DNA from: Ryuthela nishihirai
Lineage: Eukaryota > Arthropoda > Arachnida > Araneae > Heptathelidae
Direction of reading: 5' to 3'
Assembly (NCBI GenBank): GCA_038380435.1
Contig: JAWZYU010000005.1
Coordinates: 35,052,001-35,116,000, forward strand
Length of the DNA: 64,000 nt
Of the stretch, positions 1 to 10,322 are shown in pieces. Within the stretch, counting starts at the first letter, position 1, and every line of letters begins with the position of its first letter. A program made the position numbers and the translations under genes. The notes under the pieces are model-generated. The model made no database searches. It saw only the letters and a program-made list of their open reading frames with translations, and was not told the origin of the DNA.

Positions 1-958
1 TATTATTTCAACACATGCAAACTTTACCATTAAGACATGATTGCATTTAATGTGATACTGTCAAATAGTTTTATTTTAGAAATGAAAAAAATCCGTGCTT
101 CTACAAATCAATATCATTTAAAGTCAAATGATAATATTAATTGTAGGATACCGCACTTGTAAAAAATATTTAGAAGTTATAATTTTTATATTGAGCTCTA
201 AAAATTCACCCTTCGCTCAAACTATGACTGCCGACTCTTTTCAGGCTCGCTAAGTAATTTTTCTAATGATATCAAAACAATTAGGAATTAACATTTATTC
301 TGCCAAAAAATTAAAATTATATATTTTGAACCTTAATGGTATAGAATTTTTTTTACATTAGTAAGCTATGTGTATTATTTCAATAGATCTAATTTCTTTC
401 TGCACATGTTATTCTTATCTTTATGAACATCATTTACGTTTTTATGCATTTAATTTCCAATATATTAGGTAGATTTGTAAATTTATAAATTTTTAGCACT
501 GAAACTCATGAACGAGAACATTCTTGTGAATATTTCACTGTATATTTATGTATGTAAATGATTTTAGAAAAATAAAATTATATGCATCTATTACTCACTC
601 GTTTGTTTTTGCTGTTCCTGTGAGTACGTATTTATTTCATTCGACTATTTTTTTTAGTATAAACTGGTCGTGGAAAGGTAATAGTAGCAGTCTGTGGCTT
701 CAAAAGTTGAGCATTTGCTTATATCAAACTACTTGGAGTTTAGTGTTCTGCGATGCACCAGTTATCGTTGTACATCGCGGAACGTATATTCAAGACTGCA
801 TATACGAAAGTAATGTGTTTGCAAAATTAAATTGCCATTTGTGGCTTTCTGTCATACAGAACGTTTCGAGATTGTGAAAAATTGGTCGAAACAAATTAAA
901 ATTATTAGAAGGAACCCTTCGACTTTTTATTAACTATCAAGTGACTATTCAACTCTTA
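1..958. other. AT-rich intergenic stretch with one repeat fragment
   Basis: No recognisable gene. A 109-codon open frame on the plus strand at 548-877 has no motif I know and its composition looks like chance. Positions about 205-300 resemble 2150-2245 and 2985-3080 (shared words such as 'gcgactctttt', 'aggctca/gctaag' and 'aatttttct'), so they are a dispersed copy of the same unnamed repeat. Confidence 0.5.
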
Positions 959-1718
959 GTTTAACGTCGATATTACATTAAAGTAAAAATTGTCTTTCGC
1001 CTGGTGGGATACGAACTCACGAGCTCTGATACCATATGAGGTTCTCTGACCCCTAAACTACCGGCTGCCGATCAAGACCTCCCCTAATTGACATTAAGAA
1101 CTTTCCTACCTGCAGTATACAAATTTGTGTCTCATGAAGGTAGTGTCTTATACTGACAATTTGATGTATTATACTGCCTTTATTGGGGCGGGGGTGGCTC
1201 AGTCGGTAGCGCGCCAGGCTCGTAATCTGTAGTTCCCAGGTTCGAGTCCCAGCTGGGTCAGCGTTGAGATTTATCTCCGCAAAATTCCCCGCCCTGCCCA
1301 CGGTCAGTAGGGGACACCGATGGGCTTGGAAAGGCCGCCGTCCGTCGGATGGGACGTTAAGCCATGGCCCCGTGTGCGGGAGAGCCATACCCTGTGCACG
1401 TTAAAGAACACGCTGGATTGCCTTGACGGGAGGCTACCATCTGTCTCCCAACAGCTGTTCAAGTGGGTCCCCTCCCCTAACCTTCTCTGAGCCTTCGGGG
1501 TCCATGTGACCTGGCCATTTAGCCCATGGTGTGCAAAAAAGTGCTGCTCAGAGGTCAAACAACTCAACCCTGCCTTCATGAGTCACAACGTTGTTGTACT
1601 ATAGGTAGGAAAGAATGTCAATTAAATCTTGATCGGCGGTCAGAGCACCTGATGCGTTTGTCGTGGGCTTATATCCCACCGGGTTAAAAACAATTTTTCT
1701 GTAATATCGACATTAAAC
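959..1718. mobile_element. Foldback element with tRNA-like arms, split by a SINE-B
   Basis: The left part (959-1160) and the right part (about 1572-1718) are inverted copies. Both outer ends carry the 'gtttaa-gtcgatattac' word, then a B-box-like stretch, then 'gccgatcaagat/c' and 'ttcctacct'. Read outwards, each arm looks like the 3' half of a tRNA. The left arm on the minus strand has a good A box (tagtttagggg) and a near B box (gttcgtatcc). The SINE-B at 1185-1571 sits at the centre and must be younger. The outer right flank (1711-1782) is a 36-bp tandem duplication. It could also be two independent inverted SINE insertions, but the shared flanks beyond the tRNA part argue for one foldback. 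Confidence 0.6.
1185..1571 (+). mobile_element. SINE-B, full length
   Basis: tRNA-derived retroposon of about 385 bp transcribed by RNA polymerase III. The head has an A box (tggctcagtcg) and a B box (ggttcgagtcc), and the anticodon arm reads like tRNA-Thr(CGT). The body follows with the conserved words 'gggacgttaagcc' and 'gcacgttaaagaacac', and the end is 'gaggt.aaacaaccca'. There is no protein product. The two 'gttaa' words recall widespread animal SINE core domains (Nin-like), which I could not check. This copy sits inside the foldback at 959-1718. Confidence 0.85.
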
Positions 1719-1882
1719 ATAAAGTAAATACTCTCTTGATTTTGACATTAAACATAGAGTAAAATATTCTCTTGATTTTAAACAATTTCTATGTGAAAAT
1801 ATGAAATAACGGTGATTTATTACATGATGAAACAAAGATCAATGAATTTGATAGCTCTGTCTGATCATGATTTAAAAAGGGA

Positions 1883-2080
1883 GCCGTCCCGTGGCCGAGT
1901 GGTTAGCGCGCTTGGCTACTGATCTACGGGACCTGGGTTCGAGCCCCGGGTAAGGCATGGATGTTCGTGTTGTTTTCTGCTGAGGTCCTGCCATCCTCTC
2001 AGATCTTCCACTGTGGCATATAAACTGACAGGCTCCTATCAGACCTTTGTGGCAAGCAGCTGCTTGAGGGGGGTATTTAT
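1883..2080 (+). mobile_element. SINE-A, full length
   Basis: tRNA-derived SINE of about 195 bp. A box tggccgagtgg and B box ggttcgagccc lie in the head. The body has 'tgctgaggtcctgccatcct' and 'actgacaggctcctgtcag', and the 3' domain is 'aagcagctgcttgagg' followed by an ATTT-type tail. It is non-coding and depends on a LINE for movement. Its tail abuts the tandem duplication that starts at 2081. Confidence 0.85.
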
Positions 2081-2435
2081 AGGGCATTAATACGTAACTA
2101 GCTATAGTATATATATTAAGATGGTAGGGCATTAATTTATAACCATCTTACTTCTTGGCTGAACCTGTGGTTGGCGACTCTTTTAAAGGCTCACTAAGCA
2201 ATTTTTCTACAGGTGAAGAACCACAAATTAGTTTGATGTCGATATTTATTTTGAAAAACTGGATTAATGATTTTCGAAAGAAAATAAATTAAGCCCTGTT
2301 ATATTAAAGAAAGAATGTTTTCTTTTTCGTTTTTTGGTAAATTTAGTTTGTTTCTCTGAATTAACTATTTCAATTACATACTATTATGTTCGCTATTTTT
2401 TTTTCTTTCATTTTATATATACACACACGTTTTGT

Positions 2436-2626
2436 GGCAGTCCCGTGACCGAGAGGTTAACGCGCTTGGATACTGATCTAAGGGCCCTGGATTCAGCCCC
2501 TGGTAAGGCATGAATGTTCGTTTTTGTTTCTCTGTTGAGGTCTCGCCATCTTCACAGACCTTCTACTATAGCGTATTAAGCTGAACAGGCTCCTGTCAGA
2601 CTCTATGGAAAGCAGCTGCTTGAAGG
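2436..2626 (+). mobile_element. SINE-A, diverged copy in duplication unit 1
   Basis: Recognised by 'tcccgtgaccgagaggttaa' at the head and 'agcagctgcttga' at the end. The B box has decayed to 'ggattcagcccc', so it is probably silent. Its twin lies at 3273-3463. Confidence 0.75.
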
Positions 2627-2749
2627 ATTGTTTTTTTTTTATATATTTTGTAAACTGAATTTTAGGTAAGTTTTAGCTTTATTAGGCTCAAGGATTTTTT
2701 AGGTGTTCTGTTTTTTTTTCCATGACTTAATAACTAACCCTATCGTGAT

Positions 2750-2910
2750 TGGTTACTGATGAAAGGGGCCTGGGTTCGAGCACCGGGTAAGGCATGGATG
2801 TTTGTGTTTCTTTTATGCTGAGATATTACCTCCCTCACAGACCTATAACACATAAACTGACATTCTCCTGTCAGACCTCTGTGGCAAGTAGCTGCTTGAT
2901 GGGGTATTTA
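2750..2910 (+). mobile_element. SINE-A, 5'-truncated
   Basis: Starts at the anticodon arm ('ggttactgatgaaaggggcc') and keeps the B box (ggttcgagcacc), the body and the 3' domain. It lacks the A box. Its tail forms the junction between the two duplicated units; the twin is at 3585-3730. Confidence 0.7.
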
Positions 2911-3272
2911 TAGGGCATTAATACCTAAATAGCTATAGTATATATATCAAGATGGTAGGGCATTAATTTATAACCACCTTACTTCTTGGATGAACCTGTG
3001 GCTGACGACTCTTTTAAAGGCTCACTAAGCAATTTTTCTACAAGTGAAGAACCACAAATTAGTTTGATGTCGATATCCGATATTTATTTTGAAAAACAGG
3101 ATTAATGATTTTCGAAAGAAAATAAATTAAGCCCTGTTATATTAAAGGAAGAATGTTTTCTTTTTCGTTTTTTTGGTAAATTTAGTTTGTTTCTCTGAAT
3201 TAACTATTTCAATGACATACTATCATGTTCGCTATTTTTTTTTCTTTCATTTTATATATACACACGTTTTGT

Positions 3273-3463
3273 GGCAGTCCCGTGACCGAGAGGTTAACGC
3301 GCTTGGATACTGATCTAAGGGCCCTGGATTCAGCCCCTGGTAAGGCATGAATGTTCGTTTTTGTTTCTCTGTTGAGATCTCGCCATCTTCACAGACCTTC
3401 TACTATAGCGTATTAAGCTGAACAGTCTCCTGTCAGACTCTATGGAAAGCAGCTGCTTGAAGG
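3273..3463 (+). mobile_element. SINE-A, copy in duplication unit 2
   Basis: Duplicate of 2436-2626 carried along by the segmental duplication rather than by its own insertion, since the flanks on both sides match too. Confidence 0.75.
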
Positions 3464-3584
3464 ATTGTTTTTTTATATATATTTTGTAAACTGAATTTTA
3501 GGTAAGTTTTAGCTTTATTAGGCTCAAGGATTTTTTACGTGTTCTGTTTTTTTTCCATGAGTTAATAACTAACCCTATCGTGAT

Positions 3585-3730
3585 TGGTTACTGATGAAAG
3601 GGGCCTGGGTTCGAGCACCGGGTAAGGCATGGATTTTGTGTTTCTTTTATGCTGAGATCTTACCTCCCTCACAGACCTATAACACATAAACTGACATTCT
3701 CCTGTCAGACCTGTGTAGCAAGCAGTTATT
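3585..3730 (+). mobile_element. SINE-A, 5'-truncated, copy in unit 2
   Basis: Duplicate of 2750-2910, with B box ggttcgagcacc. Its 3' domain is altered to 'agcagttatttgtttattt'. Confidence 0.65.
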
Positions 3731-3854
3731 TGTTTATTTTTTTTCTTCATATTTTAGCACAAGCTCTACGGAGGAAGCCTCTGGAAATATTCAATTTAAT
3801 CATACAAAGTAGCCTCTCTCCTAAAACTTTTTCTGGGTGTGCATGCGAGGGAGG

Positions 3855-4241
3855 GTTGGGTTGTTTTACCTCTGAGCGGCACTTTTTTGCACACCACGGG
3901 CTAAATGGCTAGGACACATGGACCCCGAAGGCTCAGAGAAGGTTGGGGGAGGAGACCCACTGGAACAGCTGTTGGGAGACAGATGGTAGCCTCCCGTCAA
4001 GGCCATCCAGCGTGTTCTTTAACGTACACAGGGTATGGCTTTCTCCCGCACACGGGGCCACGGCTTAACGTCCCATCCGACGGACGGCGGCTTTTCCAAG
4101 CCCATCGGTGTCCCCTACTGACCATGGGCAGGGCGGGGAATTTTGCGGAGATAAATCTCAACGCTGACCCAGCTGGGACTGGAACCTGGGAACTACAGAT
4201 TACGAGCCTGGCTCGCTACCGACTGAACCACCCCCGCCCCC
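3855..4241 (-). mobile_element. SINE-B, full length, with 11-bp target duplication
   Basis: Complete minus-strand copy. An exact 11-bp direct repeat (tgcgagggagg) at 3844-3854 and 4242-4252 flanks it, which is direct evidence of retroposition by target-primed reverse transcription. Open frames of 87 and 132 codons on the plus strand here are shadows of the SINE. The B box has one change (ggttccagtcc). Confidence 0.9.
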
Positions 4242-4252
4242 TGCGAGGGAGG

Positions 4253-4608
4253 TTGAGTCATTTTCATTGGTTACTAAAAGGGGTCAAGATGAATAAATGG
4301 TAAAGAATGTTGATTTAAAGAATAAATAATAACTGAGAAAAAGTTATTAAGCAAAGGATGTGAGAGGATGTGAGAGGATGTGTTATCATGTTTCGGTTAT
4401 CTTAAAGTCAGAAAAGAATGTAGAAATTCAGTCACCTCTGACAAATAAAGAGCTTTTATTCGAAAAGAAAAAAAATGCTCGTTGTGATGGATAAGTCGGG
4501 GGGTTGTTAATCATCATGATAACTACACTCTGACACCTAAACATCAAGTGCCTACCATAATTAGACTCTTTAAAATATTAAAATATTAATATTTTTCAGT
4601 TTTAGCAG
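4253..4608. other. Intergenic, short tandem words only
   Basis: Holds a 10-bp tandem 'tgtgagagga' at 4358-4380 and AT-rich DNA. A possible polypyrimidine tract and acceptor AG end at 4608 (see next entry). Confidence 0.4.
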
Positions 4609-4986
4609 TCTTCAAGCGTGGAAATCAAAACTGGCGGAAGTTTCGGAAAATGCAAATCACAAAAATTCTTTCCATTTGTGTTTTTAAACAAAGGAAATTC
4701 AATGCCTACTGATGGGACAGGCGATAAAGTGAATACATCTGGCTTTGTAAACGATATAAAAGTTTACAGTGAAAACGAAAATATAATGCAGTTTTCATTA
4801 AGTGAGGTATTATAGTAATCGAATGCTTGAAAATTTAAAAGAAGAATTCTCTTTTCAGCAGAATACCTACGTCAAAGATCGGACAGAAATATGTCAGTAT
4901 AATATGCCAGAGATGTCTGTGAGAAATACGAGTCGATATAGTAAGAATTTATGTCCAGATAATGAATTAATAATAATAAAGATAAT
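4609..4986 (+). CDS. Candidate coding segment, two exons, unknown product
   Basis: Weak prediction. An acceptor-like 'cagttttagcag' precedes an open frame from 4609 (Ser-Ser-Ser-Val-Glu-Ile-Lys...). It stays open for 66 codons to a GT donor at 4807 (GAG|GTATTA). A second acceptor ('ttctcttttcag') at 4847-4858 resumes in the same phase with Gln-Asn-Thr-Tyr-Val-Lys and runs open to about 4970. The joined peptide is hydrophilic with no transmembrane segment and no domain I know. The intron would be only 52 bp, and an alternative donor GTGAGG at 4802 would break the phase. It may equally be chance in AT-rich DNA. A truncated SINE-A follows at 5009. Confidence 0.2.
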
Positions 4987-5008
4987 ACAATATTTTCATC
5001 GTGCAGGA

Positions 5009-5172
5009 ACAAAGGGATCTGGGTTCGAGCCCCAGGTAAGGCATAGATGTTTTGTGTTGTCTTTCTGCTGAGGTCCAGCCATCCTCACAGACTTTCTACT
5101 ATGGTATTTAAACTGACAAACTCCTGTCAGACCTCTGGGGCAAGGCAGCTGCTTCAGGATATATTTATTTAT
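5009..5172 (+). mobile_element. SINE-A, 5'-truncated
   Basis: Begins just before the B box (ggttcgagccc), lacks the A box, and keeps the body, the 3' domain ('aggcagctgcttcagg') and an ATTT tail. Confidence 0.7.
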
Positions 5173-7316
5173 GGAAAAATATAAGTAAATGCAGCAAGAA
5201 TTGTACACTTACTCTGGCTAACGCATTATAATATTCACGTTGACACAAACTAGTTCCTCTTTTTTCACCATCCATTTACTCTTAAAAAGAGCAACTGAAG
5301 GGTCGACTGTAAAAAGATTTTTTAAGCGTGGTCAGGAACAATTACTTCTTATAAATGTATTAATTTGTATATTATACATTAATACATTCGTCAAATTTTG
5401 GACTGAAATAAGCACTACCATCTAGGTTTGCTTTTCTCTTTAATTGCAAAATATCTTAAGGGAAAAATGTATAAAGGAATGATTTTTGTTAATTTTTTTC
5501 AAAGGTAGAGTCTTGGGTGGGTGGAGAGGGCATTCATAATTAAGAGAAACATATTCGAGTCAAAATGGTATTGCTGAAAACTTTATCCTCTTTAATTTGA
5601 AAATAACATGCGTTTACTTATCAATTATTTATAATTGGTGGCCCGTTTGCAGTTTGCTAGTGGCTCGCGACTTAAACGTGTTATGTTTTCTTAGTTTCTT
5701 GTCTGTTTAATTACCGTGTTGTTTTTCGTAATAAATGCACTGCCTAGTCAAATTATTATGAACATCTACCTAATACTTCGTATCATGTATTGAACGTATC
5801 ATGGTACAGTTCTCAAATTTCATAGTTTCCAATTCTCTGCGCACAGTTTTAGTTGGAACGGATATTAAAGTATGCTAGCGATGATCTTTCTCAGCTGATG
5901 AAATGTAGCAGCGCTGTTTTGCCTTACAATTAGCGCCAACAAAACGCCTGTCTATTAGTCTTTCGCCATGATTGACAACTGATTGGCGAAAGTTTTTTGA
6001 GACCTTTGACATTGTTCATGCACTTTGAGCCATAACTCGAGATTTTTCGCTGATGTCTGTCAGAATCTTTTTCCTCTCGCATTTGCCTCGATTGGCTGAA
6101 GTTTTTTTGACACCATTGTTCATCCCCTTGGGACATACACTGCGATTTTTCGCTACCGCCTCCGTTATGGATGCTCGTACTCATCGCGCTCTAATGATGT
6201 CGGAGTGAGTCAGATAAGCCTTTTTACTCATGTCGCACTTGACTTTGTTTTCCAGCATGCCTTTACGACTTTTAATGACTTCGCAGTGACGTAGAATACA
6301 TAATTTAGTAAGAAATTTGCATTAATTGGCATGTTCGTGGGTTCAATTTTTTATATCTTATATTAATAATTACTTTGATTATAAGTATATACTCAGATTG
6401 GATGTAAGGAGATTAGAGTGTTTTATGTAATAACTAAGATTATGGCTATCGATACTCATCAAAATGTCAAAAATCACCATGCTGCACGCTAATGAGAAAT
6501 GATTGCCCATCTCTGCTTTAAATGATTTTAAAAAGCCTTTTGAACTGAGATATAAAAAAAGAAAAGCATCAAGCAAAAAAAATTTTGAAATAAAATAAAA
6601 ATATACGGAAGATCGGATAAAGTAATAAACAATGGCTGATAAAAAGTAGCATTTTGATTAAACTTTTTTAATGTTTGCAAAATAAAATTTTAAACAATTT
6701 TTCGGTCTAATAATAGATATCAGAAAGTCTGTATTTTGTCAATAATCACCAAAATATTCAACAAAGTATTTTGTCATTATTATGAGTCAGTTGCTGATAA
6801 AACAATATTTTATATAGAGAGAAATTTTGAAAAGCAATTTTCCAACATTTCCGTTCCTTGGAAGAATGGTCCCTTTATGATGCAATAGTATCGCATTAGC
6901 TCGCAGTGTAACACTGAAAATGCTGTTGTCAGTCTTCGAGTCACGGTTTGAAAGTCTAATCAGGAGTTTGAACGAAAAAAAAAAAACCGATGGTAAACAA
7001 CGCTTCGGCTGTATTGATTAAATAAGAATGCTTAGATTTAAGAGTCATATGCTCGAAGGAAAATGAGAAACTAAAGACTTATCGCTCTACATCTATATCT
7101 CAGAAAAAATATTTCTGAGAGAGATGAGGAAGATATTTAAAAAGAGGTTAAGAAATAATGACGACACAATAAATAAAAGGACAAAAAAAAAATTGAAATC
7201 ATGTGAAATGCTGTATTGATCAGAACTACAAGCAAATAAGAAAAATTAAATATCATAGTTATTGATATAATTATTGATGTTTAAGCTTCATCTTCTTCAC
7301 CTACTAGCAATTCGTT
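5173..7316. other. AT-rich intergenic with a 75-bp direct repeat
   Basis: Two diverged direct copies of about 75 bp lie at 5981-6065 and 6092-6168. Both run 'gattggc-gaagtttttt', 'attgttcat', 'cgatttttcgct'. A minus-strand open frame of 84 codons (5930-6184) spans both, so its peptide is internally repetitive, hydrophilic and without a known domain. The rest (6190-7316) shows no gene. Confidence 0.4.
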
Positions 7317-7393
7317 TCATTTCAGTGCGTATATTAAACTTATGGATAACGATTCTATAATTATTTTATGTCGATCTTCAAAACCTAACTCAC

Positions 7394-7598
7394 CTCTGGT
7401 ATGCACACTGAAGTCCAAAGCTTCACCTCCTTCTTCCTTTTCCGTACTGTTAACCTCGGGAAGGTCAGCAAGGTCACTGGGTCGCCTGACCACTTCCCTT
7501 CCTACGTTCAGAAGTCTCTCTATGCTGTACAAGGAGAACCGGGTATTCTGTCTGTCCGGTGTCGTCTTGGTGGGAGGAAGTTCAGCCGATCTTTCCAT
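7394..7598 (-). CDS. Candidate first coding exon, EH1-like motif, possible transcription factor
   Basis: Minus strand. ATG at 7598-7596 opens 68 codons that end at a canonical splice donor (AGAG|GTGAGTTAGG, last exon base 7394, phase 1). Residues 20-31 read RFSLYSIERLLN and fit the engrailed-homology-1 pattern (F/Y-S-I-x-x-L-L), which recruits the Groucho/TLE corepressor in homeobox, T-box and zinc-finger factors. The stretch after it is acidic and low in complexity and ends GEALDFSVHTR. I chose this ATG because the upstream frame has no other ATG near it and an untranslated GC-rich leader precedes it. Later exons would lie to the left, but no homeodomain or other DNA-binding domain is visible there, so the family is unknown. 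It could be chance in a GC-rich island. Confidence 0.35.
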
Positions 7599-9010
7599 CT
7601 CAACACGCACTCACACGCACCCCGTCACAGTTGGCTGCAGGCTGCTTGCGGGCTATGGTATGGGCGACATAGAATATCGGAAACTGCAGTTTCTACGCTG
7701 ACAACCACTATCGTGTTTAGAGTGGACAAAAGTGGGGAAATGGCGATGACTACCGGACCGTCGAGGCTTCGCGTTGACGCGGTAGGGGATCATTCAGTTA
7801 GCGGGGGTCTACGTCCGGTTGCCCGCTGCCCGACTACGTCAGCAGCCCCCTAACTGAGAAACTATCCCGTTAACGCAATTAGCCATGAGACGGGACCTGG
7901 AGCACCTATAATGAAATGTTTGTCCAGAAACGCTTAAGTCGTTGCCGTTCCCTGATTGGCCGAGGAGCACTCGGCGCCAGTTCCCGCCTAATTTCTCAGC
8001 TCTTCCCTGATACGCGGAAGCGCAGAGCACGAGTGCGCCGAGTCGCCGGTAGGGGCGTCTTGCGCCTCCTCTGTTCTTCCCTCCCGCAACATCGGGCTCT
8101 GCGGGCGCAGCGGACCAGATAATTGTATCGGATGGGAGCCGGCCCATGGCGAGCACATTTTGTGTTTATCCATGGGGACAGGGAGGAGTTCATTACGGCG
8201 CTAATCTCTTTTCACGGCGCGCACCATCTCCCGTCCGCTTGGCTTCGCACAATGGTGGACATCCAGCCGATTACACGGCGCGGTGGACAGCCACTTTCCC
8301 ACCTCTCTATTAGCACGTGGGGTGAGAGCCCGCGCGCGGTCCGCGACGATCCCCGCTCCACGTCGCATCTTGGGCTGATCCCAAGTGACAGGCAAGAAAC
8401 CGGGTGCCGTGTACTAAGAGGAGAAGTCCTAATTATCTTCTACGTGCCCCACAATTCCCCTCCTCCCCTCGTGCACGCTGTCCCTTCCTTCCGGAGCGTT
8501 TCTTTTACAACACTCCGCGAAGAGGCGCCATATGTGCGGACAACTCTTATTCCTTGTCAGAAGATCTTCTTAGCCAATAAGCAGCACTTGTGCCATAACA
8601 ACGTATTTATTTAAAAGATTATGGGCTATTTTTCTAACGATGGGGCGCTTTCCAGGTTTCCGCTTTCATTGATAGACACAAACGATGTTATTTTTAAACT
8701 CCCCTCTTTAATCTTTTAAACACATGTTCCTGTCACAGGAGCAAGAGCGACAGCCAAAGGTGGAATTTCCTACATCCCCCTCCATTTCCCTTTCTTTTTG
8801 CCCCACTCTCTCCCTGTCTTCCCATTTCTTTTCTTCCTTAATGCACATAGCTGTAGCAGAAAAGGGAGCTTTGCTCTTCACCACTATGCGGACGGATAGG
8901 GTTACCCATTCCCGGTCTGGAAACCTAACCTCACCATAGGCTCTGCAAACAACTTCGTCCTTTTGAGAGGAAAAGACCAACACAAACACCAACGTGGAGG
9001 TGCCAACTTT
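7599..9010. promoter_or_regulatory. GC-rich, CpG-dense island upstream of the 7.4-kb exon
   Basis: Composition changes abruptly from AT-rich to CpG-rich between about 7400 and 8500, then becomes pyrimidine-rich to about 8830. CCAAT words lie at about 7955 (minus strand) and 8573 (plus strand). Plus-strand frames of 119, 150 and 163 codons and minus-strand frames of 94 and 105 codons exist, but they overlap each other in several frames, as expected from high GC, and show no domain. I read the block as promoter plus 5' leader of the minus-strand exon at 7394-7598; this is inference. Confidence 0.35.
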
Positions 9011-9186
9011 GAATCGTTACATGACTTTGCTGGCTCAGAAGAGGTTGATAAAGAGTTCTGTTTCATACACCGCATAGTTGATCTATTAATACTATTATTT
9101 TTTTCATGAATATGATTGCTTAAATCCGGTTTAAGATACTATATCTTTTACAAAGAGCGTCCCAAAACAACTAAGAATATTTTTAC

Positions 9187-9409
9187 TCTCCGTGGTCGAG
9201 TGGTTAGCATGCTTGGCTACTGATCTAAGGAACTTGGGTTCGAGCCCCGGGCAAGGCATGGATGTTAGTGTTGTGTTTTGTGCTGAGATCCTGCCATCCT
9301 CACAGATCTTCTACTGTGTCATAAAAACTGACAGGCTCCTGTCAGACCTCTGTGGCAAGCAGCTGCTTATTTTATTTATATAAATTAATTTAATTTTATT
9401 TATATTAAA
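9187..9409 (+). mobile_element. SINE-A, full length, inserted in a palindrome arm
   Basis: The head has a near A box (tggtcgagtgg) and a B box (ggttcgagccc); the 3' domain is 'aagcagctgctta' and the AT tail is long. The opposite arm of the surrounding palindrome reads straight through this point ('tttttactgtaaatt'), so the insertion site is known independently. Confidence 0.8.
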
Positions 9410-10090
9410 TTAGCAACACTGTTTGGAAGCCGCTTGAGTGTATCCATTGGTTAATCATACTGTCTCGTAACCATGACAACGTCTTTAATTTCTCGCAGTG
9501 TTCTATTACGCATATAAATCGTTTGAAGTGAGGGATCTCCGAAGCCGATGGTTAAACACATATTTTGTGACTGTTTCTTTCAAGGTTTTTACGTTACGAA
9601 TTTCAAAACTGAACAGCGTTGTGAGATAAAATTTTTGTGTGCTAGTCAGAAAAAGTGTTTCGGAAACTGCAATTATTGAAAGACCGGTTCCAGCGTTCCT
9701 GCCACTTGTTAAACATTTTCTGGAACTCGCTGTTTGGAACTGAGTTCGAAATTTCATTCCCTCATTTTTTTTTTATGCAAATGGAATGGGTGACATAGAG
9801 GATCGGAAACTTCAGATTACTACTTAATGTTTAGCGTTGAAAAAGTTACATCTATGTCAGTGTATAATATAACATCATAATAATTCTACTTTTGTTGCAA
9901 CACGTACAATGAAATTATGCTGTATGCAATTGCCGTTCCTAAAAAAAAATGTAATATTTAAATTCATGCTCCAATTTTGTTAATAATTAATAACCAGAAG
10001 TCATGGCAACAGATCTGAATCTCACAACACTGTCTAGTTTTGATATACAGGACGTAAAATATTCGAAAGACCAAATACATAAATAATTAT

Positions 10091-10132
10091 CTCCTCAAAC
10101 AGCTGTTTGCCACAGAGGTCTGACAGGAACCT
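10091..10132 (-). mobile_element. SINE-A 3' fragment
   Basis: About 42 bp with 'cagctgtttgccacagaggt' and 'ctgacaggaacc', which is the 3' domain only. It lies inside the palindromic element. Confidence 0.5.
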
Positions 10133-10322
10133 TTCACAGTCGCAAAAATGCGTTTACACCGCTTCAAACGATTTCTTTGCGCGATAGAACACTGCGAGAA
10201 ATTAAACATCTGTTGTCATGGTTACGAGACAGTATGATCAACCAATGGTGACATTCTGGCAGCTTTTAAACAGTGTTGCCAATTTACAGTAAAAATATTC
10301 TCCGTTGTTTTGGGATGTCCTT

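Larger units (their letters stand above)
2081..2911 (+). repeat. Tandem segmental duplication, unit 1 (about 831 bp)
   Basis: The stretch beginning 'agggcattaatac' recurs 831 bp later with only scattered changes and small indels. Each unit contains about 350 bp of non-SINE sequence, one SINE-A, a short spacer and a headless SINE-A. Both units start directly after a SINE-A 3' tail, so unequal exchange between SINE-A tails is the likely origin. Confidence 0.8.
2912..3730 (+). repeat. Tandem segmental duplication, unit 2
   Basis: Second copy of 2081-2911. It has a small insertion near 3075 ('gatatccgatattt') and shortened homopolymer runs. The end lies within the truncated SINE-A, where 'agcagttatttg' replaces the usual 3' domain. 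Confidence 0.8.

Noticed and set aside
1053..1579. Minus-strand frames of 111 and 91 codons
   Set aside because: Antisense of SINE-B and the foldback arm. The same kind of peptide recurs at 19.7, 21.4, 29.5 and 38.4 kb because the SINE is repeated.
1883..1960. Functional tRNA gene at the SINE-A heads
   Set aside because: A and B boxes are good, but the acceptor stem does not close, the anticodon loop has the wrong size and the same SINE body always follows.
3649..4303. Open frames of 87 and 132 codons on the plus strand
   Set aside because: They are the antisense of a SINE-B; the same peptide pieces recur at every minus-strand SINE-B copy.
5740..5880. Possible DNA-transposon end ('actgcctagtcaaattatta')
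   Set aside because: No inverted partner or transposase could be found.
7342..7853. Plus-strand frames of 119 and 150 codons
   Set aside because: They overlap the better-supported minus-strand exon, lack splice signals and look like by-products of high GC.
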